Below, piece after piece: positions 10,112 to 20,246 of a DNA stretch of 64,000 nt (its first letter is position 1; the number at the start of each line of letters is the position of its first letter). The notes beneath the pieces are model-generated. The model saw only the letters and a program-made list of their open reading frames with translations, did not search any database and had not been told where the DNA came from. The stretch is taken from assembly GCA_949358305.1 (NCBI GenBank), contig OX442314.1:58103369-58167368 (forward strand), in the 5' to 3' direction. The position numbers and the translations under genes are program-made. The stretch comes from Strigamia acuminata (taxonomy: Eukaryota; Arthropoda; Chilopoda; Geophilomorpha; Linotaeniidae).

Positions 10112-11776
10112 ATGCCATACACAAGGACAGGTAAGACCACGTGGAATTCACCAGCAAGTAGTCTTTCCACACAAGCAACCGAAGCAAACACGGCAAATTC
10201 AGACAATTCGCCTCTCGATTCTTCAGACGACGAAACAATCAACATGTCTCACAACAAACAAAAGACGTTAGATCAGGCCATGCTTGAAACTACGTGCCAA
10301 GTTTTTGATTTGAAAGTTGAAGAAATGACGTCTTATGCGGTTTGGGAAGCTACTCTTTTAGATGTGGCCAACCATATTGTAGAAACGCAAGATAAAGCTG
10401 ATGTTGCAATGCAACAATTAGATAGAACTCGTGCAGAATTAAACACAGCGCAAACAAAGATTGAGGAAATCAATGATCAACTCCTTCGCGCAAAGAATTC
10501 ATTACGGGAAATGGATTCGGTTAAATTAACCAACAACAGTTTAATGAACTTATTAGCTCAACAAAAAGCTGTTGTGGACGGAGTAGTAGCTGCGGGCCAA
10601 GCAAACGCGGCGGCCCGAGCTTTGCTACCAAATCCACCGGCGGTTGTCACCACAGCAAATTCTGCTATAAATTCGACGACTGTCAGCGGTACTACACCAT
10701 TGCTTACAACGGGTAATCCGTTACTTTTAGCATGGGGTGACAAATACACCCGCAAGACTGACCAACCCATGCCTCCGTCTAGACCTATGGACGAGGTAGA
10801 GTTGAGTAAGAGGGTGAAGTCGATTGGATTAGAAGCCTTTTCCGGCGACAAAACAAAATCGAAGGCTTTCATGATTGATTTAAAACGGTCTCTAAGATTT
10901 GCAGAACCATATATCAACCACGTACTAGCCGAACACTTGTTCAAGTTTTTCAGAGGCGACGCAGCCACATGGTTCTCGTCTCATGAGAAAACTGACTGGG
11001 AAAGCTTCGAACACGAATTCATAATTCATTTTCGATCCAGCGACACGTTGCTACTGGCAGAAATTGCCAAAATGCAGCAGCTGTCCCACGAGTCTGCCAC
11101 TCAGGTGGTATTACGACTAGAAAAGCTGTATTCTCAGCTAATGAATCCGGTTCACGAGAGTCAACAGCTCCAAAAGGTGCCGTCGATCTTACGACCAGCC
11201 GCGAAAACAATGGCAATAACTGCGTTAGATGCAGATAATTCCTGGGCGGCTCTGAAAAGAGCTTGTATTGCCACAGAAGCATCTACTTTGAACGTGGAAA
11301 CTGTGGCAAACGCAGCTATAATCGAGGCACAAAAGACAGAATCTGTCACACAAGCCTCGAAACTTAATTCCAACTCTCAGCAAATGGTAGCAATATCAAA
11401 TGCTGCTGGTGTTGAAAAAACAGAAGTTGTCCCTTATGGATTAAGAAATCCAAGCAATCGGACATTATTTCCAACACTGAAAAACGCTGCAAATTCAGCA
11501 ACAAAAGGTGCTGAAAATACAGAAAAAGCACTAGTTCCGAGCAACAAACTCAAGGACTATGCAAATAGACTTCGCAATGGTGGTTGCTGGGGCTGTGGCG
11601 GTGGACACTTTGAGAAAGATTGCCCGCACAAAATCGAAGCAGCCAAGGCGGCGATCGAGTCGATGGCTTCTGCCCAACAGAGCCTCATGCAAGCCATGCT
11701 AGCTGCCAGTGAATTTGGCGCTTGGCCACCAATGGCGGAAAACGAAGAGGAGCAGTCGCCAGAGAAATCCAAGTAA
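10112..11776 (+). CDS. Gag of LTR element B1
   Basis: Structural capsid-nucleocapsid protein that would package element RNA. ATG 10112 gives 554 aa; ATG 10244 (MSHNKQKTLDQ...) gives 510 aa and may be the true start. A coiled-coil-like stretch (DKADVAMQQLDRTRAELNTA) is followed by a retrotransposon-gag capsid domain around residues 240-390, with the typical LFKFFRGDAATWFSS signature. The nucleocapsid has one knuckle near residue 492, CWGCGGGHFEKDC, whose C-x2-C-x3-H-x4-C spacing is one residue short of the usual form. The frame is unbroken, although the downstream pol is reduced to scraps. AGGACAG/GTAAGA at 10125-10136 resembles a splice donor just after the first ATG. Confidence 0.8.
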   Translation: MPYTRTGKTTWNSPASSLSTQATEANTANSDNSPLDSSDDETINMSHNKQKTLDQAMLETTCQVFDLKVEEMTSYAVWEATLLDVANHIVETQDKADVAMQQLDRTRAELNTAQTKIEEINDQLLRAKNSLREMDSVKLTNNSLMNLLAQQKAVVDGVVAAGQANAAARALLPNPPAVVTTANSAINSTTVSGTTPLLTTGNPLLLAWGDKYTRKTDQPMPPSRPMDEVELSKRVKSIGLEAFSGDKTKSKAFMIDLKRSLRFAEPYINHVLAEHLFKFFRGDAATWFSSHEKTDWESFEHEFIIHFRSSDTLLLAEIAKMQQLSHESATQVVLRLEKLYSQLMNPVHESQQLQKVPSILRPAAKTMAITALDADNSWAALKRACIATEASTLNVETVANAAIIEAQKTESVTQASKLNSNSQQMVAISNAAGVEKTEVVPYGLRNPSNRTLFPTLKNAANSATKGAENTEKALVPSNKLKDYANRLRNGGCWGCGGGHFEKDCPHKIEAAKAAIESMASAQQSLMQAMLAASEFGAWPPMAENEEEQSPEKSK

Positions 11777-11949
11777 CAAGACGCTTTTTCCAACACCAGA
11801 AAAATGCTGCAATTTCAGCAACTAAAGGTGTTAAAAAGACAGTAATAGAAGCCACATTGGTGATCAAAACTGAGTACCACTCAAAAAACAGTTTTTTTCG
11901 ATTTGAGAAGTATGTTAAAATGGCAGTGGTCAGAAGAAAGCAAAATTGC

Positions 11950-12372
11950 ATTCGGAAATTTGAGAACCAACTCGCAGAGGGAATGACGCTGCCTGCGCCG
12001 GATTTCGCTCGCAACTTTGTCATCCTTACAAATGCAAAGTGGCGACGGGCTCGGAGCTGTCCTTTTTGCGAGTGACAGATAGACCAAGGTGTTTGTTGTA
12101 AAACCAGTTTGTTTTATTACCAGAACGCTAAAGTATGGAATATTTAGCTGTGATTTGACAAGTTCAGACCATATGCTAAAAATCCTAAAAATTTAAAAAT
12201 TGGGAATTTAGTTCTACTAAAAATCCATCTTTTGGGAAAAATAGCTATACCATTAGCTTCGTCTCTCGAAGACCAGTTCAAAAACCCATACATAATCACT
12301 AAAGTGACCAATACAAACGGTTATACCCTTGTAACACTTGAAAGATTCATTTCCTCTGAAGAGATGGCTTGA
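11950..12372 (+). pseudogene. Remnant of pol in B1: start of RNase H joined to integrase C-terminus
   Basis: Around 11,985-12,060 a frame reads LPAPDFARNFVILTNA, matching the beginning of Ty3/gypsy RNase H (PDF..PF.L.TDAS), with Asn where the first catalytic Asp should be and a frame slip just after. About 100 bases on, 12,180-12,372 reads IGNLVLLKIHLLGKI and then FKNPYIITKV, the SH3-like C-terminal domain of integrase. Everything between (RNase H body, integrase zinc finger and DDE core) and all of protease/RT is missing. B2 carries the same two pieces in the same order. Confidence 0.7.
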
Positions 12373-12703
12373 TAGCCCATTCCAAATGGGGAACAAGAAG
12401 AAGTCCTTTGAGGACCGACCTGAAAAACACTGGTACCGCAACCATGTTGCCAATACCAGTGAAACCTTTGGAAATTCCAAAACCATCTCTGAATTCAAAG
12501 ACACCTTTGATTTCTGAGAAAACTTGAAACATTTTCAACAAGTTATTTAACCAGTGAAATTGCAACAATTATTCATTCTTGCAACAACGAAGCGACAGTT
12601 TGGTTCATTCATTCACCGTGCAAACCTGAATTGTTTCATTTTCAAATTGCATTTGTCGTTTTTCACTCGTTTTTACTTCAAAATTTGTTGATTTAAAACA
12701 ACG

Positions 12704-13081
12704 ATGGAAAATTCTTTCAATCGAACGCAAGTTGCTTGTCCAGTCTGTATAGGGCAACCATTCTTCGCCTTGCCCAATCAGATGCACACACCGTGTCAAA
12801 ATTGTCTCGGAAATGGATTCATGGAGCAGCACGCGCCATTAGAAGCATGGTTGGCCAAATTCATGACTGTCCTCGGCATTTCCGATCCCAGAGCACAATC
12901 GCTCCATAGATTGGATGCACGTGAAGATCACGCACAGAACGACGCGGACGCCGGCAAACGCATCAAATGCGAAACGCCAAAACCACCGACTGCAAAACCA
13001 AAGAGACAACGAGATCAAATATCTCAAAACTTCTCGGTTATGCGGATTAAAGGTGAAAAACCAAGATCCAACTTGGCCTGA
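12704..13081 (+). CDS. Accessory 3' ORF of element B1, CxxC/CxxC protein
   Basis: A 125-aa ORF between the pol scrap and the 3' LTR. Near the N-terminus CPVC and, 21 residues on, CQNCLGNGF form two CxxC pairs resembling a treble-clef or DnaJ-type zinc site; the rest is basic (KPPTAKPKRQRDQ). A further region to about 13,380, in another frame, is conserved in B2 (phrases DATQFGIEIAV in B1 and DATQFGIKIAV in B2), so the original protein was probably longer and is frameshifted here. No family is recognised. Retention in two copies of a lineage that lost pol suggests a role in cis or in RNA/particle handling, which is inference. Confidence 0.5.
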   Translation: MENSFNRTQVACPVCIGQPFFALPNQMHTPCQNCLGNGFMEQHAPLEAWLAKFMTVLGISDPRAQSLHRLDAREDHAQNDADAGKRIKCETPKPPTAKPKRQRDQISQNFSVMRIKGEKPRSNLA

Positions 13082-13853
13082 GAGCAAAATTAACTCCGTA
13101 GCCAAGCAACAATACGGATCAGAAAAAGTGGCTGCACACGAACAGCGCAGACGCAGCCGAAGTCGCCGTCGCAACGCCGACCAAGGATCCGTGCTCTCCA
13201 ACCGGCCAAAACTCCATCCAAGGCCGCCCAAAAGAAGGAGAAAAGGACGCGACGCAGTTTGGCATCGAAATTGCTGTTCTTGGAGAAAGAAGAGGAACGC
13301 GAGGACGTCGACGAAAGGTTGCCGCCAACGCTGGAATCGTAAAAGTTCGAAGAAGAATTGGCCAGGTTTTGTTCAAAAAAACCTTTATAGTGCCAAAAAT
13401 CGATTGTTGTTTACATTTTTTAAGTGTTTTTTCAATCTTAATAGTATTTAATAGTAATAGTCCTAACTTTTATTAGAATCTAAGTATTTAAAAGTGTTTT
13501 TACTTACCATTTTAATGTTAAAATTGCTTAAAATAATTACAAGAGTTGTTAAATTTAAAATTCAAAGTGTTTTATTCATATTACAAATTACAAGTGTTGT
13601 ACAAATTTATTTTTCATAATATCAAATTGTAGTTTTTCTCCATCCTGGGGGTAAGTGTGCGTTGTTTTTATCGGTGTTATTTCCCATTGTTACCTACTGG
13701 TGATCCGCGCTCTAGCTGTATCAGCTCATCCGCATTAAGGTCATCTGTTTATCTGTAAAAAAAAGAAAAGTAATGATTAGTTTATAATTAAAAATTAACT
13801 TTCAAACAACCACTTTCGTGATTGTGTTGAGGTACCCCTCTCAGTACTTACCT

Positions 13854-13870
13854 TTTTTAGGGGGGGGAGA
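13854..13870 (+). other. Polypurine tract of element B1
   Basis: TTTTTTAGGGGGGGGAGA immediately precedes the 3' LTR. B2 has the equivalent TTTTTTAGGGGAGGAGA before 60,733. Confidence 0.8.
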
Positions 13871-14494
13871 TGTGACCGGCTGCCCGATCAGTCCGTTCAC
13901 TTACCTGCAACACACGGCGCTTCCATGGCTCTCGCGCACCTCGTGTGTTTTCTCGCGCGCACCTGGCGCGGTCCCCCGCACCAGGTGGAGCTGATGGTCG
14001 TTGGTCCAGCCAATTGGGAACCGGAAGTGCCCTTCCGGAAGTGGTCGGCCCCGCAGAAGGCCCAGAGAGTTCTCTTGCGACCAGCGTGGCGAACGGTCGC
14101 TTCTACGATCGCTCTTCCACACTGGCAATCATGACGAATCCGATTGGCGTGGCGACTCTGTCGCCCGCCGGGACTTGATAGTCCGTGTTCCCCGCGCCTG
14201 TCCTACGTTCTCCATGAACGTAGCGACGACGCGGCCGAACAGTATTCAGACCACGCGTGTCATTCGGCCAATGGCCGCCGTGCCACGCGGTCTTGTTAGG
14301 GATGGCTGTTTCTCAGCCATCGCATTGGGAAATGCACTGTAGAGACACCACATCATACCCCTAGACATAATAAAGCTTACCTTAAACTAAACTTGTGTCT
14401 CTTGTGTATTTCGGAAGTGTATTTTATCGTGTGTGTTGTGTCCAGCGTCTCGTGGCTCTCCCCCGACCACGTGGCGTCCGTCCGAACACTCACA
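13871..14494 (+). repeat. 3' LTR of element B1
   Basis: 624 bp, colinear with the 5' LTR apart from the two short duplications listed there. It ends CACTCACA and is followed by the ACAT target duplication. AATAAAGC near 14,369 is the likely polyadenylation signal. Confidence 0.9.
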
Positions 14495-14498
14495 ACAT

Positions 14499-15016
14499 GC
14501 TCAACAATCTGTTCAATGACCTCGGGGTCTCGTTATAAGGTTATGCAATTTTTTTTAAATATTTGTAAAACTCCTTCCCGTGGTCGCGAAGACCGGCCAT
14601 GTAGGTCGAGTTTCGTCTGTCATAGACAGATTCGGATAACGATCTCTTATCTTCCAATAAATCTGCGTGACCTGATTACGGCAGCGGTGATTTGTGGATC
14701 GGCTTGGCGATTGACCCGGTGATCGAGTATGACTTTCTCGGTAGCGGCGGTGAGTTGTGGATCGGCTGCCGGTACAGCTGATTACTTTTAATTTGAGTCA
14801 GTTCTTTGTATTTTGATAAGTAAAGCAAAAAATGCTGATGCTCAGCTCCACGGCGGTCGTCTCAACGAACTATTGACATAAAAAACTCGTTCGGACTCAA
14901 ATCTTTACCATTTAATTTAGGTTCCATTTTAAAAATAAAACAGAAAAAGGAATATTAGTAATTTATTTATTTATAAAAAAAAAAATCAAATTTTGAATTA
15001 AACTTATGTTGTTTAA
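14499..15016. other. Spacer between B1 and the piggyBac relic
   Basis: No gene seen. AT-rich from 14,880, with short poly-A runs near 14,980. Confidence 0.4.
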
Positions 15017-15890
15017 TTACTGTAATCTTGTCAATCGAGGTTGACAAGTTGACAAAGTTACAACTGATTTTGATTTTACTAACCTTATTCCATATCGACC
15101 AGGTTTACTCTTCATGTACACTTTGAAGGAACAGCGCCCTCGAAATAGAATCAACTGTTCATCAATTGTACCAAATGGACCCACTGTGTACGCTTGCCTA
15201 CAGTTCTCAAGAAAGAAGTCTGTCACCTCTCGGATAGGATTTGTCATTAATTTTTCTTTCTTCTCGAGTGGCTATCAAATCGAAACGAATGTGACGCAGA
15301 ATGGCACTGAAACGTGTCCTTGGCATTACTGCTTGGTAGATCAATTGATTGGTGGCTAGATCCCCCGACCACAAGTCATTTAGACTTGCTCTCCTCTGGT
15401 GGTAGCGTCCAGCAATTAGTAGGCTGCCAATCCATGCCCTAAGTTCAACTCTGCATGTGTTTGTCCATAAAGCATCACCTTCAGCATGCACATTTGTACA
15501 AGAAACAATCTAAACAAGTTTTACAATAAATAAAAACATAAATAATGACATAAATAAAGTAGATTAAAATTAAAATAATAGAATTGTACATACCAAGTCC
15601 AACATTTGATCGGTAATGAATAAATTAAAACAATCGAGAAATGAATTGACTCGATTGGAATAAGCAGTCAATCTTTCCATTGTTTTAACCAAGTTTACAG
15701 AGCGTGTCTTAGTTTGCGGTGGTGGTGTTGAACTCCATGCCCATGCTCCATGGTTGGAATTTCACCATCGCTATCATCACTATTTGATTCATCGCTTTCA
15801 GTAAAATTTTCAATCTCAGCATCACTAAGATCAATATTTTCTTCTTCAGAAACGAAAGAATCACTGTCGAAAAATCACTAGAGCTGTCCA
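15017..15890 (-). pseudogene. piggyBac-family transposase, broken, with an 84-bp intron
   Basis: Reading from 15,890 down: an acidic N-terminal region (SDSFVSEEENIDLSDAEIE), a GT-AG intron at 15,593-15,510, then the start of the DDE_Tnp_1_7 domain (TNVHAEGDALW; RFSAILRHIRFD) and the block containing TIDEQLILFRGRC, whose Asp is the first of the three catalytic aspartates. Two frame slips are needed, one in the acidic region (about 15,875) and one near 15,247. The rest of the catalytic core is missing beyond 15,017. PiggyBac enzymes cut and paste at TTAA sites; this copy cannot make an active enzyme. Confidence 0.75.
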
Positions 15891-16221
15891 TCTCAATGCA
15901 AGCAATAAAATGAAATGACAAGGTGGTTTGATAACAAAATCGTATGGATTACATTTTAAAATCGTATGGATTACGTTTTAAAAATAGCGCCATCTGGTGA
16001 CAAAATACAGCAAAACTGATGTAAAGCGCTTGCACTAATGGTGATTTTTAATGAAAATCAGCAATAACTTAATTACAAACAGGAAAAAAAATTTGATTTA
16101 TTATTCATAAATAGAAAAAAAATACATTCGAGGAATACCGGTTGGTTTCAAATATTTATTTTCACATAAAAAAAAGTTATGTTGATTTTTCAAATTTTTT
16201 CATTTTGTTGACCCACCATGG

Positions 16222-16458
16222 CTATGGGAAGGTTAATTTAATATCAAAATTACTATAAAAAATCAAACCTTGCAGCTTTTGAAGCATCCAATCCCGATCT
16301 ATTAAGTAGCGTCTAATGAAGTACAGGATTGTAGGGCCGCAACTGTCTTCATCCAGCTGCCCAATTAGTGGTGGATCAAAAGGGTGGACTTGTAACAACG
16401 GTATTCCAAAGCTGACTAGGCCAGTTAACACCTGAAGTCGAGCAGGTAATGGCTCCAT
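16222..16458 (-). CDS. Unrecognised 78-aa ORF
   Basis: Begins MEPLPARLQVLTGL and contains a compact, protein-like stretch (HPFDPPLIGQLDEDSCGPT) that is better than chance composition. It may be an exon of a transposon gene together with the acidic ORF at 16,766-16,978. No domain recognised. Confidence 0.25.
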   Translation of the reverse strand: MEPLPARLQVLTGLVSFGIPLLQVHPFDPPLIGQLDEDSCGPTILYFIRRYLIDRDWMLQKLQGLIFYSNFDIKLTFP

Positions 16459-16765
16459 TGTGGTACAGTGTGGCTCTCTTTCTGGTTTATTTCGGGTCTA
16501 TAAAAAGAAAAAAGAATAAATAAATATTAAATATATTTATTATAAAAATAAAAAAAAAATATAATTTTTTTTATTGATAATGAATTAGTTATTTAGGCTT
16601 AAACGAGGGCTTAACGGTGTGTACTGTGTGAGTGTGTTCCCGGATGTTGCGCACCTGCACACGACAGCTTCTCAAATGTGTCAGAGCCGTTGGAGGTCAC
16701 TAAAAGCGCTATGTCACCACACATCGGATCAAACAGTCCAAAAAAACGAATGTGTAACGAAACGA

Positions 16766-16978
16766 TTAACTCCAGGTGGAAAGCCTCAAAATGGAACCTC
16801 GTTTATAGGTTGTCACAACCATAGGCTCATTGTCGGAGTCTGAGTCCGATGGCACTTCAATGGCCACGATGGCCTCATCGTCCGATGGCACTTCAATGGC
16901 CACGACGGCCTCATCATCTGAGGAAATGTCTATAACCTCAACCAGGTCAATTGGAATCAAATTCCACGCATTTGACAT
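16766..16978 (-). CDS. Acidic 70-aa ORF with internal repeat
   Basis: Encodes a Ser/Asp-rich repeat (SSDDEAVVAIEVP, SDDEAIVAIEVP). At DNA level this is a 36-bp duplication at 16,845-16,880 and 16,881-16,916. Acidic N-termini of this kind are common in transposase-derived proteins. It probably belongs to one of the flanking DNA transposons; coding status is uncertain. Confidence 0.3.
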   Translation of the reverse strand: MSNAWNLIPIDLVEVIDISSDDEAVVAIEVPSDDEAIVAIEVPSDSDSDNEPMVVTTYKRGSILRLSTWS

Positions 16979-17199
16979 TTTGAAGAAAGCTAAAGGTTCG
17001 AAAAGAAGAAATGGTGTAAAGATTGGAACAAAATTCTAACAATGTCTAACAAAAACTAACTTATCTTATAAAAAAAAAAGCTGAAATAGTATTTAGATAT
17101 TCTCTCACAAAGATCTGGTAACATTTCCTAATTAAACTAACAAGTCTAACAAGAAAAGCTAAGCTGGTGGTTGGATTTTCTCCCACAGCGGCCCAGTAG

Positions 17200-19332
17200 C
17201 TAACGTGGCAGTAAATCGTCACAGAAAGGTTGCAGGCTACTTTTACATGCTGGACAATACCATTTGCCCTTGGGAACTCTCTTATAAAACCATTCAATTT
17301 CACATGAGCTGTTATCACAGCCAATCAACATACCACTGATGTCTTTCTGGCAAGTACACCACAATTTGCTATTGGGTGACTGGGAAACTCCCTGCACCGG
17401 TGATGGAGTATTTGTCAGTACTGGTGGTGAATTATTGGTTAATGTGGATTGGGTGTCAGTCAATTTGGGCTGTGGGGAACCAGTCAAAACAGGCAGTGTT
17501 TTGGTTGATTTGTGTACCAGTGGCCCAGAAGTTCAGGCAGAATTACAGAGTTTAAAAATATCTGGACCTTTGGAATTACTTCAGACCATCTGGATATATC
17601 CTAGTGACATGAATTTCTGAAGGAGTCCAAATCACAAAATCAGCATATTTGGTGTTTGACAAGTACAATTGTGCCTGAACCTTAAAGTGAAAATAAATTA
17701 TTACTTTTAAATCAACTGTTTTAAATACTTGATAATAATACAAATGGGTTTTTTTCAAATTTCCTTCATCATCTAAACAGAATTTTTTGGCCACATAAAT
17801 TGTTTTATCCTTCAGAAAGGAGAGTATGGGCACTGAAAAACAAAATAGAATAACATAAATAAACTTTTTAAAATAATAGAAACGCATATTTGCATACCTT
17901 AATTTCACAGATGCCTTCACCACAACAGCCACAGGATACAAGACTGTCTGGAGAAGCACCAAGAAAGGAGCATTCACAACTTATAAACAAACCGCTTTCT
18001 GATGCCTTAAAGTTGTTGTGTAGTGCATTACTCTGTTCTTTGTACTTCTGCAATGCAATATTTTCGTTGTCACAACCCCAACTAAAAAAAGTAGAAGTGC
18101 CAACTGTACACGTCTTTCATAGCTGCCACCCTTTGAAAAATTAACTCTCTTACCACAAATGGTTTTTGCAATAGCACTCATAAATGTCTCAGCTGGATGG
18201 ATTATTGCTTAAAGCTGCAAGTTGAGCTGCAGCATCTTCAGTTGTAGTCATCATTAGATCATGGGTTAATATATCCTTTTGACTATCAACTTTAGTGCAG
18301 CCATCTTTGTGACATTTTGAATGGTTGCCGAATGCATGTCTTGGCATGGCTTTTAGCTTTCTTCTTAGAATTGAAATTTCATTCTGAGTAGCCATGCTTG
18401 AAGAAGATATACCGTGCTGTGAGATTAACTGTCTTGCATTTCTGGTTAGTGACTCAATGTGTTTCTTCAGACATTTTCTGGCATCCACTCCTCCTCCTCT
18501 CTGAGGAAAGAAGTTTACTATTATCTGCTGCTTTTTCTAATTTTTTTCCTAAAATTACGAACTGCATGGTTAGCACATTCAATTTTTAAAACAACATTTG
18601 TCCTGGCATATATCTCTTTTTCCTTAATACGTGCCATCACTGATGAGTCACCATCACCAACAATTTTTGTATACATATAACCTTGTGTTCTTCATGCAAC
18701 CAGTTCAAACCTTGAACAATTATATCTGCTTCCATTCCAGTTGACGTCAATTGACGCCAATTGCAATTGCAAATATGCTCTCTGGGTTCAACATTTGTTT
18801 CACTGGACTTACAAATCACACAGTGTGTGTTTCTAATACATATAACTTTTTTAGTGTGATTTCCAACAACAACTTGGACCACTAGCAGTACCACTGTTAG
18901 CATTGGAGCCATGTCTATAAGAACGCTTACTCCAGCTGCCATCAACAATTGCTGTTATGGTTGGTATATCATTAGCATTGACTTTTTCATTGGCTATAGC
19001 ATTTTCCTTTTCTTCAGATATTGCTTTCAGAGTATCGCTTAGCCCTATTTGTTTAAAAACAACACCACAAGTTTTCTCATATTTCTGATAAATAGTGGAT
19101 GACATGTAAGGAGCCTGCATAATTGCAAAAAATTCCTCTGACTGATTGTGTCCAATTCCAACAGACATGGCTGCCCAAGCAGCTTGAAAATGTATTGTCT
19201 CTGGTTTTGAAGTTGCTAGAACTACACATTTCTTACACATTACTTTAGAACACCGGAATGTTAATGCAGCTACCATACCATAATGAATAGTTTTTGTGTG
19301 AATAAGTTCTCTACCAAAGTTACATTCCAATG
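17200..19332 (-). pseudogene. Mutator-like transposase / YqaJ nuclease / PHD gene, interrupted
   Basis: Pieces in order on the minus strand. 19,332-18,637: Mutator-like transposase type (CNFGRELIHTKTIHYGM, AAWAAMSVGIGHNQ, DGSWSKRSYRHGSNANSG). 18,488-18,189: linker with NHSKCHKDGC. 18,181-17,590: YqaJ-type exonuclease (GKRVNFSKGGSYERR, GASPDSLVSCGCCGEG). A 65-bp GT-AG intron at 17,897-17,833 joins EIK to CPYSPF, recreating the family's EIKCPY block. 17,487-17,200: PHD-like finger (WCTCQK...IGCDN...GKWYCPAC) that has lost the middle His/Cys ligands between EWF and KGKWYC. Several frame breaks and stops separate the pieces. The 5' end is cut by the gypsy insertion at 19,333. A DNA-transposon gene, not a host nuclease. 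Confidence 0.7.
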
Positions 19333-20152
19333 TGTGGTGACCCAGTTGGATAAGTGTCCCCCCAGGGCGGATACTTGTCCTATGAGTCACTATGATTAAA
19401 GAGTCGTTCCCCCCCGAGTTGGCTCCACCTCCCCATGGCAGGTGTGTGCCCCGAGGGGGAGGAAGCGGCTGGTGGTCAGCCCCCATTGGTTGATCGCCGG
19501 CCCTTCACCCCACTGCATAAAAGGCTGTGTTTCCCGCCTAAAGACAGAACTTACACAAACGACACCAAGAACACAGCAACTACCTCACCGTCAGGCCAAC
19601 TTCAACTACAAGTTAGGATTGATCGAGGATCGCTGAGTAAAGTGCAAACTGTAACTCTCACGAAGTCACTTGCGAGCTATTCCTGCGAAAGCACGAGAAT
19701 AGCCCTTGTGAAATCACCCAGAATAATCGCCCAGACGATTATTCGCCGAAGTAAGTGTCCGAGTGCTTTGTAGGGAACCCCAAAGTTCCTAGACGAGGCC
19801 TCTGCGACGCTAAACAAACCCTAGACAACAGGCACGGATAGAAGACTCGAAAGAGCATTCCACCGCGTCCGTGAAGACGAATCCGTGACGAATTAACGAC
19901 AACTCGAGACGCCGCCTTTGTTCCGCCGACCACGCGGAATCGACGACGCCATCTTGAGAAATCCTTTGTTCGACGCTGACCACGTCGACTCTAGAATTAT
20001 TACTGAGTGTATTTTAAAGGCATAAAGCCTGGTGAATAAATTACCTGTTTATTTACATACATTTGGTATTCATTTGGGTATTTACATAATTGATCACAGG
20101 TAAAGTATTACACGTTAGCGCTATTTAAACCTATACCAAGTAGGACGCGACA
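19333..20152 (+). repeat. 5' LTR of the 12.7-kb gypsy element
   Basis: 820 bp, TGTGGTGACC to GGACGCGACA. A TATA-like CATAAAAGG lies at 19,515-19,523 and AATAAA at 20,035-20,040. The region from the expected start site to the end contains no ATG. Two good splice donors lie in it, GAA/GTAAGT at 19,751 and CACAG/GTAAAG at 20,100. A YY1-like GCCATCTT lies at 19,948-19,955. Confidence 0.95.
19515..19523 (+). promoter_or_regulatory. TATA-like box of the gypsy LTR
   Basis: CATAAAAGG in the 5' LTR; the same sequence is in the 3' LTR near 31,443. Transcription would start about 30 bases downstream. Confidence 0.55.
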
Positions 20153-20154
20153 CG

Positions 20155-20173
20155 TGGGGGCCTGTCCGGGATT
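20155..20173 (+). promoter_or_regulatory. Primer binding site of the gypsy element
   Basis: TGGGGGCCTGTCCGGGATT, two bases after the 5' LTR. It closely resembles tRNA-Pro-type primer sites. Confidence 0.75.
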
Positions 20174-20246
20174 TAGAAATAAATCTCAAATCTGAACTTG
20201 TGATCTCTCAATAAGATAACCCAAACCGTAGAATTACCGAAAGAAA

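Larger units (their letters stand above)
7176..14494 (+). mobile_element. LTR retrotransposon B1: complete, gag-only (non-autonomous), with 3' accessory ORF
   Basis: Flanked by LTRs of 647 and 624 bp and a 4-bp target duplication ACAT (7172-7175 and 14495-14498). Order: LTR, tRNA-type primer site, long leader, gag, RNase H scrap, integrase C-terminal scrap, accessory ORF, purine tract, LTR. Protease, RT, most of RNase H and the integrase core are absent. A second copy (B2, 52,400-61,382) has the same reduced pol, so the deletion predates amplification. The gag and integrase tail indicate Ty3/gypsy affinity. Confidence 0.85.

Noticed and set aside
19435-19933. ORFs of 64-112 codons inside the gypsy LTRs
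   Set aside because: Identical in both LTRs only because the LTRs are identical; they overlap promoter and R/U5 signals.
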